DNA of 64,000 nucleotides from Streptomyces formicae (GTDB taxonomy: Bacteria; Actinomycetota; Actinomycetes; Streptomycetales; Streptomycetaceae). Under the pieces are notes generated by a model. It made no database searches, had not been told where the DNA came from, and saw only the letters and a list, made by a program, of their open reading frames with translations. A program made the translations under genes and the position numbers. Positions 25,415-33,908 of this stretch are shown here, piece after piece; within the stretch, counting starts at the first letter, position 1, and every line of letters begins with the position of its first letter. The stretch covers positions 682,001 to 746,000 of the forward strand of contig NZ_CP071872.1 of NCBI RefSeq assembly GCF_022647665.1, given 5' to 3'.

Positions 25415-26017
25415 TTGCTGACGATCCACGTCGCGGCAGCGGGTCGTGCCGTCGTCGTCGACGGCCCACGAGTCGTCGCCGTCGGGCCCTACGAGGAGAT
25501 CGCCGCCGAGCGTCCGGGGGCGCGGGTGCGACGGTGGCCCGGCGTCATCACACCGGGGCTCGTCAATGCGTACGGCCCCGAACTGCTGGAGCAGGCGTAC
25601 CACCCCGACCCGCGCGAGTCCGACGAGCTCGGTACCGAGCCGATCACGGGCGCGGCGCTGGATGCCCTGGAGATGACCGAGGCGCGGTGGGGCGCCAGCG
25701 CCCGGCGCGGGGTCCAGCGGATGCTGGCGCACGGCACCGTCGCAGCCGCCGGGGAGCTGCACAACCGGGCCGTGCTCGACGCGGTCCGGCGCGCCGGGCT
25801 CACCCTGGCGGGGCGCGCCCGGCGCCCGGACGGCGTGCCGGCACTGGACCCGTTCGCGTCGGGCGGCCCGGTCGTGTGGGCGCCCGGCCTGAATCCCGGC
25901 ATGGCGGCACGGTTCGCGGTCTTCGACGTCCCGGACGAGGCGGCCCTCGCCGAGCACGGCGCCGGCACCTGCGTCGCCACCGTCCTCGCCGGCCGCCTGG
26001 TGTACCGGCGCCGCTAG
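25415..26017 (+). CDS. Barrel-less amidohydrolase (imidazolonepropionase-like) protein
   Basis: A 200-aa protein whose ends match amidohydrolases of the cog0402 type. The N-terminal beta-sandwich strand ([17 protein letters not shown]) leads to [15 protein letters not shown], where active enzymes have TPGLVNxHx[15 protein letters not shown] then matches the start of the barrel. The C-terminus returns to the sandwich ([30 protein letters not shown]). The metal-binding His-x-His is replaced and most of the barrel is missing, so catalysis is unlikely. It starts with TTG 7 nt after mqnC, implying co-translation. Some organisms use a cog0402 enzyme as aminofutalosine deaminase, so this may be a remnant or an accessory partner. 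Confidence 0.65.
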   Translation: MLTIHVAAAGRAVVVDGPRVVAVGPYEEIAAERPGARVRRWPGVITPGLVNAYGPELLEQAYHPDPRESDELGTEPITGAALDALEMTEARWGASARRGVQRMLAHGTVAAAGELHNRAVLDAVRRAGLTLAGRARRPDGVPALDPFASGGPVVWAPGLNPGMAARFAVFDVPDEAALAEHGAGTCVATVLAGRLVYRRR

Positions 26018-26041
26018 GCCGCCGTCCGTGGCGGCGGGTGC

Positions 26042-26584
26042 CTACCCGCCCTCGACGGAGCGCTGTTTCGCGAGCACCGGATGCTCGTCCGCGTACCGCA
26101 CGAGGTCCATCAGCGCCTCGTCCCGTGCGGCGGCCAGCAGTTGGTCCCCGGTGACCGGGGAGGATGCCCCGGCGTCGTCGTCCGGTCCCACCGACAGCCA
26201 CACACTGCTCCGCCCGTACGAGAACGTGACATCGGTGCCGAGGGTCTTCTCGCTGTTCACGGGCGCGGTGATGACTCGTGCCCGGATGCCGCCGGGCAGC
26301 TCGGCCTCCTTGCAGGTGAACCCCTTCGCCGGGGCGTTGGGGCACGGCTGCCCGTCCTGCCCGTCATGCGGGCGCACGGAGACGGTCACGGGGAACGTGT
26401 TCCCGCCCTTCTGTGCCCGGTACATCCGGACGGTGAGGTCCGTCGGACGGATCTCACCGGCGGCGTCCCCCAGCGTCCGGTTCAGCGAGGCGGCGGCCTG
26501 CTGCTGGAAGTCCTCCAGCCGCTTCCGCTCGGCGGCCGGCAGACCGGCCATGGACTCCTGGCCCGGCGTCGGCTCCACATGCAC
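26042..26584 (-). CDS. Hypothetical protein, possibly 5'-truncated
   Basis: About 180 aa from GTG 26584 ([16 protein letters not shown]). The frame stays open to 26731, but that part is Pro/Gly/Arg-rich, overlaps the menG start and looks non-coding. The body contains [20 protein letters not shown], a Cys pair ([11 protein letters not shown] and TCKEAEL) and an acidic loop. No signal peptide or TM is visible although the Cys pair would suit an exported protein, so the original N-terminus may be lost. No family recognised. It is convergent with the amidohydrolase-like gene and divergent from menG. Confidence 0.45.
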   Translation of the reverse strand: MHVEPTPGQESMAGLPAAERKRLEDFQQQAAASLNRTLGDAAGEIRPTDLTVRMYRAQKGGNTFPVTVSVRPHDGQDGQPCPNAPAKGFTCKEAELPGGIRARVITAPVNSEKTLGTDVTFSYGRSSVWLSVGPDDDAGASSPVTGDQLLAAARDEALMDLVRYADEHPVLAKQRSVEGG

Positions 26585-26684
26585 CGTAGTCCGGTACGGG
26601 GCCGGGCTCCGGGAGTCCGGGACACCTGGACCCGCTGGCCGACCTGCCCGAGCTCCGGGACCGTCCTGCGGGCACAATGGGGGA

Positions 26685-27380
26685 GTGACCCGAGCCTCCC
26701 TGGACAAGCAGCCGCACGAAGTCGCTTCCATGTTCGACGGCGTGGCGGCGAACTACGACCTCACCAACGACGTCCTCTCGCTCGGCCAGGACCGGCGCTG
26801 GCGCAAGGAGGTCGCCAAGGCGGTCGGTGCGCGCCCGGCCGAGAAGGTGCTCGACCTCGCCGCCGGGACGGGCACGTCGTCGCTGCCCTTCACCCGCACC
26901 GGTGCGTACGTCGTGCCCTGCGACTTCTCGCTCGGCATGCTGCGCGAGGGCAAGAAGCGCCACCCGTGGCTGCCGCTGACCGCGGGTGACGCGACGAAGC
27001 TGCCGTTCCGTGACGGCGTCTTCGACGCCGTCACGATCTCCTTCGGGCTGCGCAACGTGCAGGACACGGACGGGGCGCTGCGCGAGCTCCACCGGGTGAC
27101 CCGGCCCGGCGGGCGCGTCGTCATCTGCGAGTTCTCGCACCCCACCTGGGCGCCGTTCCGGACCGTGTACGAGGAGTACCTGATGCGGGCGCTGCCGCCG
27201 GTGGCGCGCGCGGTCTCCTCCAACCCCGACGCGTACGTCTACCTCGCCGAGTCGATCCAGTCGTGGCCCGAGCAGGCTGAGCTGGCGCGGCTGCTCCAGA
27301 AGGCCGGCTGGTCGAAGGTGGCGTGGCGGAACCTCTCGGGCGGCGTCGTGGCCCTGCACCGCGCCACCAAGCCCCAGTAG
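26685..27380 (+). CDS. menG: Demethylmenaquinone methyltransferase (MenG/UbiE)
   Basis: A 231-aa SAM methyltransferase that adds the ring methyl group in the last step to menaquinone. Family marks: [20 protein letters not shown] at the start, the SAM motif [12 protein letters not shown] near residue 56, [13 protein letters not shown], and [20 protein letters not shown]. The GTG at 26685 directly follows GGGGGA, and CACAAT at 26673-26678 could be a -10 of a leaderless transcript, so both initiation modes are possible. As the genome uses the futalosine route, this acts downstream of MqnP/MqnL. The glutaminase gene follows after 28 nt. Confidence 0.93.
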   Translation: MTRASLDKQPHEVASMFDGVAANYDLTNDVLSLGQDRRWRKEVAKAVGARPAEKVLDLAAGTGTSSLPFTRTGAYVVPCDFSLGMLREGKKRHPWLPLTAGDATKLPFRDGVFDAVTISFGLRNVQDTDGALRELHRVTRPGGRVVICEFSHPTWAPFRTVYEEYLMRALPPVARAVSSNPDAYVYLAESIQSWPEQAELARLLQKAGWSKVAWRNLSGGVVALHRATKPQ

Positions 27381-27408
27381 CCCCCGCCGCGAGCAAGCGA
27401 GAGCAGCC

Positions 27409-28320
27409 GTGGACTACCAGGCGCTCCTGGAACGGATCGCGGACGACGTGGCCCCGCTGGTCGGCAGCGGCACCCCCGCCGAGTACATCCCGGCACTCGC
27501 CGCCGTCGACCCGCACCGCTTCGGCATGGCCGTCGCCGACCTCGACGGCAAGGTCTACGGCACGGGCGACTGGGAGCACCCCTTCTCCACCCAGTCCGTC
27601 ACCAAGGTCTTCGCCCTCGCGCTCGCCCTCTCCCTCGGCGGCGACGAACTGTGGGAGCGGGTGGGCCGAGAGCCCTCCGGCAACCCCTTCAACTCGCTCG
27701 TGCAGCTGGAGTACGAGAACGGCATCCCGCGCAATCCGTTCATCAACGCGGGCGCGCTCGTCGTCACCGACCGGCTGCAGACCCTCACCGGCGACGCGAG
27801 CAGCGAACTCCTGGAGTTCCTGCGGGCGGAGAGCGGAAACGAGGAGCTCGCCTTCGACTCGGACGTCGCCGCTTCGGAGTCGGAGCACGGCGACCGCAAC
27901 GCGGCCCTGGCCCACTTCATGGCCTCGTACGGGACGATCGCCAACCCGGTGCCGACCCTCCTCGACCACTACTTCTGGCAGTGCTCGATCGAGATGAGCT
28001 GCGCCGACCTGGCCCGCGCGGTCCGCTTCCTGGCGAGCCACGGGGTGCGGGCGGACGGCTCCCGGCTGCTGACCGTCAGCGAGTCCAAGCAGATCAACGC
28101 CGTGATGATGACCTGCGGGACGTACGACGCGGCGGGCGAGTTCGCCTACCGGGTCGGGCTGCCGGGCAAGAGCGGGGTGGGCGGCGGGATCGTCGCCGTC
28201 GTCCCGGGCCGCTGCACGCTGTGCGTGTGGAGCCCGGGGCTCGACGGGCAGGGCAACTCGGTGGCGGGCGTCGCGGCCCTGGACCGCTTCACGACGCTCA
28301 CCGGGCTCTCGGTGTTCTAG
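27409..28320 (+). CDS. glsA: Glutaminase
   Basis: A 303-aa serine-dependent glutaminase (beta-lactamase-like fold, GlsA family), converting L-glutamine to glutamate and ammonia in the cytoplasm. The catalytic S-x-x-K is in STQSVTKVFALAL (Ser near 61-64), followed by NPFINAGALVVTDRL and the KSGVGGGIVAVVPGR block near the end. Length is normal for the family. GTG 27409 follows GAGAGCAG. It may share the menG transcript. Its 3' end overlaps the convergent GNAT gene by 23 nt. Confidence 0.93.
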   Translation: MDYQALLERIADDVAPLVGSGTPAEYIPALAAVDPHRFGMAVADLDGKVYGTGDWEHPFSTQSVTKVFALALALSLGGDELWERVGREPSGNPFNSLVQLEYENGIPRNPFINAGALVVTDRLQTLTGDASSELLEFLRAESGNEELAFDSDVAASESEHGDRNAALAHFMASYGTIANPVPTLLDHYFWQCSIEMSCADLARAVRFLASHGVRADGSRLLTVSESKQINAVMMTCGTYDAAGEFAYRVGLPGKSGVGGGIVAVVPGRCTLCVWSPGLDGQGNSVAGVAALDRFTTLTGLSVF

Positions 28321-28858
28321 TCACGGCTCCGGACGTACCGGCCTGGAGCGTGAGGCCGAAGCAGTACCCCGTCCGCTGCGAGACCGGGGTCGTGAACGTC
28401 TCGGTCAGTTCCATGCCGAGCCTCCGGGTCACTGCGATCGACCGCTCGTTGCGCGAATCCACCATCGCGACGACGTGCGTGACCCCCGCCGCACCGACCC
28501 GTTCCAGCGCGGTCAGGGCCGCGGCGGTCGCGTATCCCTGCCCCCAGGCCCGCCGCGCCAGCCGCCAGCCGATCTCGATCTCGCCCACCGGGCCCCAGTC
28601 GTGCGGCCACGGCTGCGCGCCGGTGAAGCCGATGACCTCGCCCGCCGCGTCCAGCAGCGTCCACAGGCAGAAGCCGCGCTCCGCGTCGTGCCGGCGCTGC
28701 CTGGCCGTCAGCTCCTCGTACACCGAAAGCTCCGCGGGCGCACCGCCGTGGAACTCCATGACCTCCGGGTCCGCGAAGATCCGGTGCCAGGCCAGGGCGT
28801 CCTCGTCGGTGGGCACACGCAACTGCACCACCGGTGCGGCGGGAAGCGTTTCGCTCAT
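28298..28858 (-). CDS. GNAT family N-acetyltransferase (RimJ/RimL-like)
   Basis: A 186-aa protein with the RimJ/L-like GNAT fold. It opens LRVPTDEDALAWHRIFADPE; the acetyl-CoA loop is IGWRLARRAWGQGYATAAAL (R-x-x-W-G-x-G) around residues 96-115. It ends NERSIAVTRRLGMELTETF then RTGYCFGLTL. These enzymes acetylate protein N-termini, amino groups or small molecules; target unknown. It is divergent from the geranylgeranyl reductase gene and overlaps the glutaminase 3' end. Confidence 0.87.
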   Translation of the reverse strand: MSETLPAAPVVQLRVPTDEDALAWHRIFADPEVMEFHGGAPAELSVYEELTARQRRHDAERGFCLWTLLDAAGEVIGFTGAQPWPHDWGPVGEIEIGWRLARRAWGQGYATAAALTALERVGAAGVTHVVAMVDSRNERSIAVTRRLGMELTETFTTPVSQRTGYCFGLTLQAGTSGAVTRTPRAR

Positions 28859-28895
28859 GGGGCAGCCCTTCGGTTCGTGGATCAGTACGCCCCCA

Positions 28896-28926
28896 TAGAC
28901 TGCACAGGTCCAGTGCTTTTAAGCAC
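28896..28926 (+). promoter_or_regulatory. Promoter/operator candidate of the geranylgeranyl reductase gene
   Basis: TAGACT (28896-28901) is a good -10 box with TTCGTG 16 bp upstream. The palindrome GTGCTT-TT-AAGCAC (28913-28926) lies just downstream, about +5 to +18, where a bound repressor would block transcription. It is AT-richer than its surroundings. Confidence 0.5.
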
Positions 28927-28955
28927 GTGAAATCGAGTCTTCGGGAGTCCACGCC

Positions 28956-30242
28956 GTGACCGAGCCTCTCTCCGAGCACACCGCAGATGTGATCGTCGTC
29001 GGCGCGGGCCCGGCCGGTTCCACGACCGCGTACTACCTGGCCAAGGCCGGACTCGACGTCCTCCTCCTGGAGAAGACCGCCTTCCCGCGCGAGAAGGTCT
29101 GCGGCGACGGCCTCACGCCCCGCGCCACCAAGCAGCTCGTCGCCATGGGCATCGACATCTCCGAAGAGGCGGGCTGGCTGCGCAACAAGGGTCTGCGCAT
29201 CATCGGCGGCGGCGTCCGGCTCCAGCTGGACTGGCCGGAGCTGGCCTCGTACCCGGACTACGGACTCGTCCGCAAGCGGGACGACTTCGACGAGCAGCTG
29301 GCCCGGCAGGCGCAGAAGGCGGGCGCGCGGCTGTACGAGCGCTGCAACGTCGGCGAGCCGATCATCGACGACCGCACCGGCCGCATCACCGGCGTGCACG
29401 CCAAGCTGGGCGAGGAGAAGACCCCGGTCACCTTCCACGCCCCGCTCGTGGTCGCCGCCGACGGCAACTCCTCGCGGATCTCCCTCGCGATGGGCCTGCA
29501 CCGCCGCGAGGACCGCCCGATGGGCGTCGCGGTCCGGACGTACTTCACCAGCCCGCGCCACGAGGACGACTACCTGGAGTCCTGGCTGGAGCTGTGGGAC
29601 CGGCGCGGCCCCGGCGAGGACCGGCTGCTGCCCGGCTACGGCTGGATCTTCGGCATGGGCGACGGCACCTCCAACGTCGGTCTCGGCGTGCTCAACACCT
29701 CGGCCTCCTTCAAGGAGCTCGACTGGCGCGAGGTCCTCAAGGCGTGGTGCGCCTCGATGCCCGAGGACTGGGGCTACGTCCCCGAGAACATGACGGGCCC
29801 GATCCGCGGCGCCGCCCTGCCGATGGCCTTCAACCGCCAGCCCCACTACACCCGCGGCCTGCTCCTCGTCGGCGACGCGGGCGGCCTGGTCAACCCGTTC
29901 AACGGCGAGGGCATCGCGTACGCCATGGAGTCCGGCCAGATCGCCGCCGACGTCATCGTCCAGGCCCACGCCCGCGCGACCCCCGCCCAGCGCGAACTGG
30001 CCCTCCGCAACTACCCGCGGGTGCTCAAGGAGACCTACGGCGGCTATTACACGCTCGGCCGCGCCTTCGTGAAGCTCATCGGCAACCCCAGGGTCATGAA
30101 GATCGCGACCCAGCGCGGACTGACCCACCCGGTCCTGATGAAGTTCACGCTGAAGATGCTCGCGAACCTGACCGACCCGACGGGCGGCGACGCGATGGAC
30201 CGCATCATCAACGGGCTGAGCAAGGTGGCCCCGAAGGCCTGA
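28956..30242 (+). CDS. Geranylgeranyl reductase family flavoprotein (MenJ-like)
   Basis: A 428-aa FAD-dependent reductase. The dinucleotide-binding motif is VIVVGAGPAGSTTAYYLAKA at residues 12-31; KVCGDGLTPRA near 48 and GDAGGLVNPFNGEGIAYAME near 305 are typical of the geranylgeranyl reductase family. In mycobacteria the homologue MenJ saturates the beta-isoprene unit of menaquinone, and Streptomyces menaquinones are partly hydrogenated. With nuo and mqn genes nearby, a menaquinone side-chain reductase is the best guess. Reduction of archaeal-type or other prenyl lipids cannot be excluded. GTG 28956. Confidence 0.85.
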   Translation: MTEPLSEHTADVIVVGAGPAGSTTAYYLAKAGLDVLLLEKTAFPREKVCGDGLTPRATKQLVAMGIDISEEAGWLRNKGLRIIGGGVRLQLDWPELASYPDYGLVRKRDDFDEQLARQAQKAGARLYERCNVGEPIIDDRTGRITGVHAKLGEEKTPVTFHAPLVVAADGNSSRISLAMGLHRREDRPMGVAVRTYFTSPRHEDDYLESWLELWDRRGPGEDRLLPGYGWIFGMGDGTSNVGLGVLNTSASFKELDWREVLKAWCASMPEDWGYVPENMTGPIRGAALPMAFNRQPHYTRGLLLVGDAGGLVNPFNGEGIAYAMESGQIAADVIVQAHARATPAQRELALRNYPRVLKETYGGYYTLGRAFVKLIGNPRVMKIATQRGLTHPVLMKFTLKMLANLTDPTGGDAMDRIINGLSKVAPKA

Positions 30243-30373
30243 GCACCACCCGCAGGCGTGTACGCGCTGTAGAGGTGCTGTGGCCGTCCGTGCCGGTTGC
30301 TTCCGGCCCGGCCGCCCCCTCCCTAGCCTGCCTGTCGTACTCCTGACAAGGCGTCGGCGGAGGGGGCTCGGCC

Positions 30374-32233
30374 ATGGGCAAGGGCACGCACGGGAGCGCG
30401 CACGGGGACAGGCAAGGGGACACGCAAGGGAGCACGCAGGCGGGACACAGCCGCAGGACGTTCCTCGCCGGGACGGCGGGGGCCGTGGGGGCCGGGACCG
30501 TCGGGGCGGTCGCCCTCGCACCGCCCGCCGCCCGCGCCGCAGCCCCCGGCCGCCGCGTCGCCGTGCTCGGCGGCGGCGTCTCCGGACTGAGCGCCGCCCA
30601 TGAACTCGCCGAACGCGGCTATGCCGTGACCGTCTACGAGTACTACGACGTGCTCGGCGGCAAGGCCCGCTCCATGGACGTCCCCGGCACGGGTACCGGC
30701 GGTCGCAGGCCGCTCCCCGGCGAGCACGGCTTCCGCTTCTTCCCCGGCTTCTACCGGAACCTGCCGGACACGATGCGCCGCATCCCCTTCCCCGGCAACC
30801 CCGGCGGCGTACGGGGCAATCTGCGTAACGCCACCGAGGAGCTCTTCGCCCGCGAGGCGGGCCGGCCCGATCTGCACTTCCCGCTGCGGCGCGCGACGAC
30901 CCCGCCGCGCCTCGGCGACCTCACCCCGACGTGGATCCGCGACGAGGTCACCGCCGCCCTCGACACGGCGACGAAGCTGCCCGCGCACGAGATCGCCTAC
31001 TTCGCCAACCGCCTCCTCGTCCATCTCACCAGCTGCGACGCCCGCCGCGAGAGCGAGTGGGAGGCCACGCCCTGGTGGGACTTCATCCGCGCCGGGGACT
31101 TCAGCGAGGAGTACCGGATCCTGCTGGGCATCGGCCAGACCCGCAATCTCGTCGCCACGCGCGCGCAGGAGGCGTCCACCCGCACCGTCGGCCGCGTGAT
31201 CGTGGAGGCGCTGATCCTGTGGGGGCTGCTCGGGCGCGGCCTCGACGGCCCCGACGCCGACATCGACCGCGTCCTGAACGCCCCCACGTCCGAGGCGTGG
31301 ATCGATCCCTGGAGGGAGCATCTCGCCTCCCTGGGCGTGGAGTTCGTCCACTCCAGCGAGGTACGGGAGGTGCTGTACGCCGACGGCCGCGTCACCGGCG
31401 TGCGCATCACCGACCCCGGCGGCGCCGACTCGCGCACGGTCACCGCCGACCACTACGTCCAGGCGATGCCGGTCGAGCACGCCCGGCGCACCTGGGGCCC
31501 CGCCCTGCGTGCCGCCGACCCGCAACTGGCCCGCTGCGACAAGCTCCGTACGGACTGGATGACGGGCATCATGTTCTATACGCGACGGAAAGTCCCGCTC
31601 GTTCACGGGCACGTCAATTGCCTGGATTCGCCCTGGGCGGTGACCGCCATCGGGCAGGCCCAGTTCTGGGACGGCCGCGACTTCGCCGCCGACTACGGCG
31701 ACGGGGGCGTGCTCGACTGCGTTTCGGCGATCGTGTCGGAGTGGGACCGGCCGGGGATCCTGTACGGCAAGCCGGCCCGGGCGTGCACCCGCGAGGAGAT
31801 CGTCGAGGAGTGCTGGGCGCAGCTGAAGGACGGCGTGAACGACGCGGGGCGCACCCTGATCGAGGACGCCGACCGGGTGGCGTGGTTCATGGACCCGGCG
31901 GTGAGCGGGCTCGGCGGCCCCGATCCGCAGAACCGCGAGCCGCTCTTCATCCATCCGACCGGGACGTGGCATCTGCGCCCCACCGCCCGCACCGCCGTGC
32001 CGAACTTCTTCCTCGCCGGTGACTACGTCCGCACGGACGTGGACCTGGCGACGATGGAGGGCGCCAACGAGTCCGCGCGGCGCGCCGTCAACGCCCTGCT
32101 CGACCAGGACGGTTCGGACGCGCGGCGCTGCACGGTGTGGGAGCTGTACCGGCCGCCGGAGCTGGAGCCCCTCAAGCGCGTCGACGAGGCACGCTTCCGC
32201 CTCGGGCTGTCGAACACCTTCGATCTGGGCTGA
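30374..32233 (+). CDS. Tat-exported FAD-dependent amine-oxidase-like oxidoreductase
   Basis: A 619-aa flavoprotein. A twin-arginine signal, SRRTFLAGTAGAVGAG, follows an unusual Gly/Gln/His-rich leader (HGDRQGDTQGSTQ). The FAD motif VAVLGGGVSGLSAAHELAER is near residues 62-81, then GGKARSMDVPG. The C-terminal FAD block is FFLAGDYVRTDVDLATMEGA near 568-587. The fold is that of flavin amine oxidases, phytoene desaturases and hydroxysqualene dehydroxylases; its size and the HGFRFFPGFYRNLPDTM block fit the last group loosely. Export folded with FAD bound by Tat is expected. Substrate unknown. A hairpin terminator follows. Confidence 0.85.
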   Translation: MGKGTHGSAHGDRQGDTQGSTQAGHSRRTFLAGTAGAVGAGTVGAVALAPPAARAAAPGRRVAVLGGGVSGLSAAHELAERGYAVTVYEYYDVLGGKARSMDVPGTGTGGRRPLPGEHGFRFFPGFYRNLPDTMRRIPFPGNPGGVRGNLRNATEELFAREAGRPDLHFPLRRATTPPRLGDLTPTWIRDEVTAALDTATKLPAHEIAYFANRLLVHLTSCDARRESEWEATPWWDFIRAGDFSEEYRILLGIGQTRNLVATRAQEASTRTVGRVIVEALILWGLLGRGLDGPDADIDRVLNAPTSEAWIDPWREHLASLGVEFVHSSEVREVLYADGRVTGVRITDPGGADSRTVTADHYVQAMPVEHARRTWGPALRAADPQLARCDKLRTDWMTGIMFYTRRKVPLVHGHVNCLDSPWAVTAIGQAQFWDGRDFAADYGDGGVLDCVSAIVSEWDRPGILYGKPARACTREEIVEECWAQLKDGVNDAGRTLIEDADRVAWFMDPAVSGLGGPDPQNREPLFIHPTGTWHLRPTARTAVPNFFLAGDYVRTDVDLATMEGANESARRAVNALLDQDGSDARRCTVWELYRPPELEPLKRVDEARFRLGLSNTFDLG

Positions 32234-32245
32234 CCCGGACACGCG

Positions 32246-32283
32246 GAAGGCCACCGCCCCCGGACGGGGAGGCGGTGGCCTTC
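32246..32283. terminator. Bidirectional terminator between flavoprotein and NlpC/P60 genes
   Basis: GAAGGCCACCGCC (32246-32258) pairs perfectly with GGCGGTGGCCTTC (32271-32283) around a 12-nt loop, between two convergent stops. Confidence 0.9.
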
Positions 32284-32299
32284 ACTGCGCAATGGTGCG

Positions 32300-33103
32300 T
32301 CAGAGCACGCGGACCGCGCCGTCGGCCGGGTAGCCCGACAGGTCCTGGATGACGACGCCCTTGCTGGGGTTGGCGGCGTCGAGGTACTGGCCGCCGCCGA
32401 TGTAGACGCCGACGTGGTACGCGGAGCCGGCGCCGCCCCAGTACAGGATGTCGCCGACCTGGAGGTTGTCCAGCGAGACCTGAGTGCCCGCCACGGACTG
32501 GTCCTGCGAGACGCGGGGGAGGTCCACGCCGACCTGCTTGTAGGCGGCCTGCACAAGGCTGGAGCAGTCCCAGGCGTTGGGGCCGCTGGCGCCCATGACG
32601 TACGCGTCGCCGAGCTGCGCCTTGAGGAAGGAGATGACGGTGCCGACGGAGCCGGACACATTGGAGGAACTGCTCTGGGAGGCGGCCGAGAGCGTGGTGC
32701 GCGCGGAGTCGCGCGAGGCACGGGCAGCGGCCTCGGCGCGGGCGGCCTCCTCGGCCTTCTTCTCGGCCTCGGCCTTGCGGACGGCCTCGTCCTTGGCCTT
32801 CTGGGCGGCCTTGGCGGCCTTCGCGGCGGCCGCGTTCTCCTGGGTCTGGAGCTGGGCGTCCAGGGCGGACTGCTGGGTCGCCTCGGCGGAGAGCGCGACG
32901 GCGCTCGCCAGCGCCGGGGACTCCAGCGTGAGTGCGGGCATCTCGATGGTCTCGGTCACCGGCTCGGCGTTCGCCGGCCCGGCGCTACCGGCCACCGCGA
33001 TGGTGCTGAGGACGCCACCGGCAACTCCGGCCCGGAGTGCGAGCTTCGAGGCGCTGCGGGGGCGGGGCTTCCGGTGGCTTCGTATGTGAGCGGTGTGGGA
33101 CAT
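32300..33103 (-). CDS. Secreted NlpC/P60 peptidoglycan hydrolase
   Basis: A 267-aa exported protein. MSHTAHIRSHRKPRPRSASK precedes a signal-peptide core (LALRAGVAGGVLSTIAVAG) with a cleavage site near GPANAEP. A long coiled-coil of Ala/Lys/Glu repeats (about residues 90-135) leads to a C-terminal NlpC/P60 domain. The catalytic Cys is in AWDCSSLVQAAYKQVG near residue 178 and the His in SAYHVGVYIGGGQYLD near 229. It should cut peptide stems in the cell wall. ATG 33103 was chosen because the signal peptide begins there; the open frame continues upstream without coding character. No strong ribosome site is seen. Confidence 0.9.
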   Translation of the reverse strand: MSHTAHIRSHRKPRPRSASKLALRAGVAGGVLSTIAVAGSAGPANAEPVTETIEMPALTLESPALASAVALSAEATQQSALDAQLQTQENAAAAKAAKAAQKAKDEAVRKAEAEKKAEEAARAEAAARASRDSARTTLSAASQSSSSNVSGSVGTVISFLKAQLGDAYVMGASGPNAWDCSSLVQAAYKQVGVDLPRVSQDQSVAGTQVSLDNLQVGDILYWGGAGSAYHVGVYIGGGQYLDAANPSKGVVIQDLSGYPADGAVRVL

Positions 33104-33792
33104 GAGTACAACCGCTATCAAGGAGTTCCGGTTCCCTTCAAGAAACGTGTGTTGCGCCACAGTTACGTTCGGAATCCCGCAATCCGCTTCCCCGGGACCC
33201 TTATTGACGCCGTAACGGGCAAAACGGGCATCGATGATCAGGGCTGTGATCATGGGCTTTCGGTAAAAGGTCCGGATTGCCCGTCGCTTACCACCCCTTC
33301 ACACAGGTGGCCAAGCCCCAGATTCCCGTGCGGGCAGGGGAGTGGTGCAGGTCACAGAACGGTCACCGCCGCACGCGCTCTGGAATCGCCCATTCCGGGT
33401 ATCCGCAATGCCGCGCCGGGGCGTGCGGGGCGACCGGGCTCCGTCCATCCCTCCGGCCCGCCCGGCGATGCCCCCTCCTTGCCCTCCTCGCCCTCCTCGG
33501 AGCTCGTGAACGGATGCACGCGTCCACCCCCGTCCCCGCCGCCCCTCGCCCGGGTGACAGGCGTCCTCTATCACCCGCTTCCACCCCTCGCGAATTTGCG
33601 TGCATATAGCACTCCTGATAATGGAGCCACCCCTCTGACCAGCGGTAACGCGCCACGGCGTCACATCTTGTAGTCGCTCGTACGCTTCGTGTGCAAGATC
33701 ACCGCTCATCCGACTTCATGATCCTTCGTCAGGTGGTGGAGATCACAAAGACGTTGTCGTACCCCGTGTCGCAGATCACAGACCGGCGGGCA
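33104..33792. other. Long intergenic region between NlpC/P60 and nuoA
   Basis: About 690 nt without a convincing gene; frames here show near-random third positions. It includes a plus-strand promoter-like pair TTTGCG (33595-33600) and TGATAAT (33616-33622), 285 nt before nuoA. AGATCACA is repeated at 33736-33743 and 33773-33780. I looked for the c-di-AMP (ydaO) riboswitch often found upstream of cell-wall hydrolase genes in Streptomyces and did not recognise its conserved blocks. Confidence 0.5.
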
Positions 33793-33798
33793 TAGGAT
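33793..33798 (+). promoter_or_regulatory. -10 box candidate of the nuo operon
   Basis: TAGGAT fits the TANNNT pattern and lies 111 nt before the nuoA GTG, just upstream of the Rex-type operator. The -35 region is weak, which would suit an activated or alternative promoter. Confidence 0.4.
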
Positions 33799-33813
33799 GC
33801 GGAGCAGTCGGGC

Positions 33814-33831
33814 TTGTGAACTGCCTCACAT
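33814..33831. promoter_or_regulatory. Rex operator (ROP) candidate of the nuo operon
   Basis: TTGTGAACTGCCTCACAT carries the TGTGA-N6-TCACA inverted repeat of the Streptomyces Rex operator. Rex is an NADH/NAD+ sensing repressor, and nuoA-N is a known Rex target in S. coelicolor. The site would lie at about +9 to +26 relative to the TAGGAT promoter, able to block transcription when NADH is low. Confidence 0.7.
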
Positions 33832-33908
33832 AGACGTGATCTTCGAGGCGGGGTGACAGATGCCCGGTGCGGTCCAACGGTCAAGGACGACTGGAAGGAG
33901 CGAGGAGC

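Noticed and set aside
26585..26731. N-terminal extension of the minus-strand hypothetical protein
   Set aside because: It is Pro/Gly/Arg-rich, overlaps the menG start and lacks a ribosome site or signal peptide.
33299..33709. 136-aa minus-strand frame upstream of the NlpC/P60 gene
   Set aside because: Third codon positions are only about half G/C, there is no ribosome site, and the translation is low-complexity Gly/Arg with no family match.
33104..33720. c-di-AMP (ydaO) riboswitch upstream of the NlpC/P60 gene
   Set aside because: Expected from other Streptomyces cell-wall hydrolase genes, but I could not recognise its conserved sequence blocks on the minus strand.
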